This document shows, piece after piece, positions 62,102-64,000 of a DNA stretch of 64,000 nucleotides. The position numbers were made by a program, and so were the translations under genes. Under the pieces are notes generated by a model. That model was given only the letters and a program-made list of their open reading frames with translations. It ran no database searches and was not told where the DNA came from. Numbering within the stretch: the stretch's first letter is position 1; every line of letters starts with the position of its first letter. The DNA lies in the NCBI GenBank assembly GCA_963665975.1, contig OY762508.1, forward strand, positions 1,550,001 through 1,614,000, in the 5' to 3' direction. Source of the DNA: G963665975 sp963665975. Lineage in GTDB: Bacteria > Bacteroidota > Rhodothermia > Rhodothermales > Bin80.

Positions 62102-62719
62102 ATGCCAGAATCCGAGTCGACACAGGGGCCCTCTCGCTCCGAATCCAGCGAACAAGACCGTGATGTTGTCCAACGGGCCCTACAAGGGGACGAGAGGGCG
62201 TATAGCCGACTTGTGCAGAAGTACGAGAAGGCCCTCAACCACCATGTCTTCCGGATGGTACGTGACAAGCGAGAGGTGCAAGACCTCGTACAGGAAAGCT
62301 TCATAAAGGCGTTTGCCGCGCTCGGGTCCTATTCTGCGGATTATGCCTTTTCGACATGGTTGTACCGGATTGCCACCAACCACACGATCGATTATCTCCG
62401 CAAACGCAAGCTGCCCACGTTTTCCATTGACAAGCCCATCCAGACCAGGGAGGGGCAGCTTGAGTTCGAAATTCCCGATGTTTCCTACCGCCCGGACCGC
62501 CACGTCGTCGCAGACCAGCGTCGCGAGCTCATTCAGCACGCCATAGATGCACTACCACCAAAGTACCATCGGGTGATCGTGCTTCGGCACCAGCAGGACA
62601 AGTCCTACGAAGAAATCGCAGAAGAGCTGTCGTTGCCGCTAGGCACGGTGAAGGCGCACATTTTCCGCGCACGCAAGCTGTTATACAAGTACCTCCTGGA
62701 CAAGAGACAGACGATGTAG
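62102..62719 (+). CDS. RNA polymerase ECF sigma factor (RpoE-like)
   Basis: 205 aa. Sigma region 2 is GDERAYSRLVQKYEKALNHH with VQDLVQESFIKAFAAL and FSTWLYRIATNHTIDYLRKR. Region 4 is IDALPPKYHRVIVLRHQQDK followed by SYEEIAEELSLPLGTVKAHI. The linker between regions 2 and 4 is rather long (about 40 residues). No anti-sigma gene follows; the next gene is purB. This ECF type is typical of Rhodothermota/Bacteroidota and resembles stress-type RpoE. Confidence 0.93.
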   Translation: MPESESTQGPSRSESSEQDRDVVQRALQGDERAYSRLVQKYEKALNHHVFRMVRDKREVQDLVQESFIKAFAALGSYSADYAFSTWLYRIATNHTIDYLRKRKLPTFSIDKPIQTREGQLEFEIPDVSYRPDRHVVADQRRELIQHAIDALPPKYHRVIVLRHQQDKSYEEIAEELSLPLGTVKAHIFRARKLLYKYLLDKRQTM

Positions 62720-62816
62720 TCTCACCCTGGTTACCCATATCGACAACACTTGACTGAATGGCAAGGCGTCTGTTGGTTACCTTATTCCCACCTGCGAATT
62801 CCTGGATCCGGCACGC

Positions 62817-64000
62817 ATGATCAATCGCTATACGCGCCCGGAGATGAAGGCTCTCTGGAGCGAGTCCGCACAGTTTCAGTCCTGGCTCGATGTTGAGCTG
62901 GCCGCATGCGCAGCCTGGGCGGACATCGGGGTTATTCCCCAGGAAGACGTAGCACTCCTCTACCGCGACGCCACCTTTGACGTGGACCGCATCCACGAGA
63001 TTGAAGAAGTGACCAGGCATGACGTTGTCGCCTTTACGCGCGCGGTAAGCGAGTCGCTGGGCCCCGAACGCAAGTGGGTACACTACGGACTGACCTCTTC
63101 CGATGTCGTAGACACAGCCTGGTCGGTCCGCCTGAAAGAGGCTAATGGCCTTCTCCTGGAAGCCATCGATACGTTAATAGCGGTCCTGGCCGCAAAAGCG
63201 CGCGCCCATAAGCACACCCTGATGATGGGGCGCACACACGGCGTGCATGCAGAACCAACGACGCTCGGATTAAAGTTGGCCCTGTTCTACGCGGAAATGC
63301 AGCGCAACCGGACGCGATTCGTGCATGCGGCCGAAGGCGTGCGCTTCGGCAAGATTTCCGGGGCTGTGGGAACGTTTGCTCACATCCCGCCGGAGGTTGA
63401 AAAGCGAACGTGTGCACGCCTGGGGCTTGAGCCAGCGCCGATTTCCACGCAAGTCCTCCAGCGAGATCGTCACGCACATTATCTTGGCGTGGTGGCCCTC
63501 ATCGGGGCAACGCTCGAAAAAATGGCACTGGAAGTGCGCCACCTCCAGCGCAGCGAGGTGCGTGAGGTGGAAGAAGCCTTTCGGAGTGGACAGAAGGGTT
63601 CCTCCGCCATGCCGCACAAACGCAATCCGATTGGCTCGGAGAATATCACGGGCTGCGCCCGGCTATTGCGTGGGTATATGGTGTCGGCATATGAGAACGT
63701 GGCCCTTTGGCACGAGCGGGACATTTCCCACTCTTCCGTAGAACGCGTCATTATACCTGATGCGACGACGCTCCTGCACTATGCGCTACACCGCTTTGCG
63801 CGCCTCATTGAATCCTTGCAAGTATATCCGGATACCATGCAGCGCAACATGGGGCGTACGTTCGGCCTCTTTAACAGCCAGCGACTGCTGATTGCACTCA
63901 TCGACAAGGGGCTTTCACGTGAGGATGCCTATGACGCCGTACAGCCGCTGGCTATGCAGGCCTGGACAGAAGCCCGATCCTTCAAGGAGATCGTCCTCGC
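62817..64000 (+). CDS. purB: Adenylosuccinate lyase (3' end outside window)
   Basis: The start ATG ATC AAT at 62817 opens a frame that runs off the window end (394 codons visible of an expected 430-440). Fumarase/aspartase superfamily signatures: HYGLTSSDVVDTA (catalytic loop with Thr-Ser-Ser), MGRTHGVHAEP, and the family signature SGQKGSSAMPHKRNPIGSEN. It catalyses two steps of purine synthesis, splitting SAICAR and adenylosuccinate to release fumarate. It lies 97 bp after the sigma factor gene. Confidence 0.97.
   Translation, partial: MINRYTRPEMKALWSESAQFQSWLDVELAACAAWADIGVIPQEDVALLYRDATFDVDRIHEIEEVTRHDVVAFTRAVSESLGPERKWVHYGLTSSDVVDTAWSVRLKEANGLLLEAIDTLIAVLAAKARAHKHTLMMGRTHGVHAEPTTLGLKLALFYAEMQRNRTRFVHAAEGVRFGKISGAVGTFAHIPPEVEKRTCARLGLEPAPISTQVLQRDRHAHYLGVVALIGATLEKMALEVRHLQRSEVREVEEAFRSGQKGSSAMPHKRNPIGSENITGCARLLRGYMVSAYENVALWHERDISHSSVERVIIPDATTLLHYALHRFARLIESLQVYPDTMQRNMGRTFGLFNSQRLLIALIDKGLSREDAYDAVQPLAMQAWTEARSFKEIVL

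Overview
The window looks like chromosome of a Rhodothermota/Bacteroidota-like bacterium, probably Rhodothermia. This is inferred from the style of the housekeeping proteins: a RpoE-like ECF sigma factor, a split FeoA-FeoA-FeoB operon, a secreted six-bladed propeller with a GEGPGEF motif, and an Lrp/AsnC regulator. No marker RNA is present to confirm it. The window splits into a mobile, defence-rich accessory region (about 1-46 kb) and an ordinary core region (about 46-64 kb).

Left part (1-18.3 kb). An SF2 helicase with an overlapping small zinc-finger gene is followed by relics: a tyrosine-recombinase pseudogene, a ribbon-helix-helix gene with a stop, an IS4-type transposase carrying a DruA (DUF4338) domain, and an IS110 5' end. 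An intact Xer-like recombinase has a dif-like palindrome directly upstream. Next come a BsuBI/PstI-type methyltransferase and endonuclease fused in one polypeptide, a 339-aa gene split by an IS66 element (8-bp duplication; exact excision restores the frame), three small minus-strand genes of unknown role, and a complete HindIII-like restriction-modification pair.

Middle part (18.3-36 kb) is a scrapyard of plasmid modules: MOB relaxase plus MobC, a DUF4365-TPR protein, ParA plus a ribbon-helix-helix partner flanked by TGTGCA palindromes, 22-bp iterons overlapping the 3' end of a putative Rep gene, and fragments of another restriction-modification system. Two nearly full-length IS21 copies lie here in opposite orientation. 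Each has a differently broken istA and an intact istB. One copy splits a small membrane coiled-coil gene with a perfect 5-bp duplication.

32-46 kb: a minus-strand operon of two C5-cytosine methyltransferases and a 1096-aa nuclease/amino-methyltransferase-like protein whose motif IV reads NPPS instead of NPPY. A vsr gene lies further downstream beyond an IS21 insertion. A chimeric IS21/IS66 ORF and an OLD-type ATPase-Toprim protein follow.

Core part (46-64 kb): a propeller gene with one stop, an AlkD-like repair protein, thrS (no TGS domain), proS, feoA-feoA-feoB with an upstream palindrome, a P4-type integrase relic, an ABC exporter pair, a 1-kb partial direct duplication of the feoB 3' end, an AAA/DUF4143 ATPase, tRNA(CAU), a cyclase-family lipoprotein, an Lrp/AsnC regulator, an ECF sigma factor and purB (cut by the window end).

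Overall the accessory region holds at least four restriction-modification modules in different states of decay plus several other likely defence genes. It is stitched together by five tyrosine-recombinase genes or relics and by IS66, IS21, IS4 and IS110 elements.
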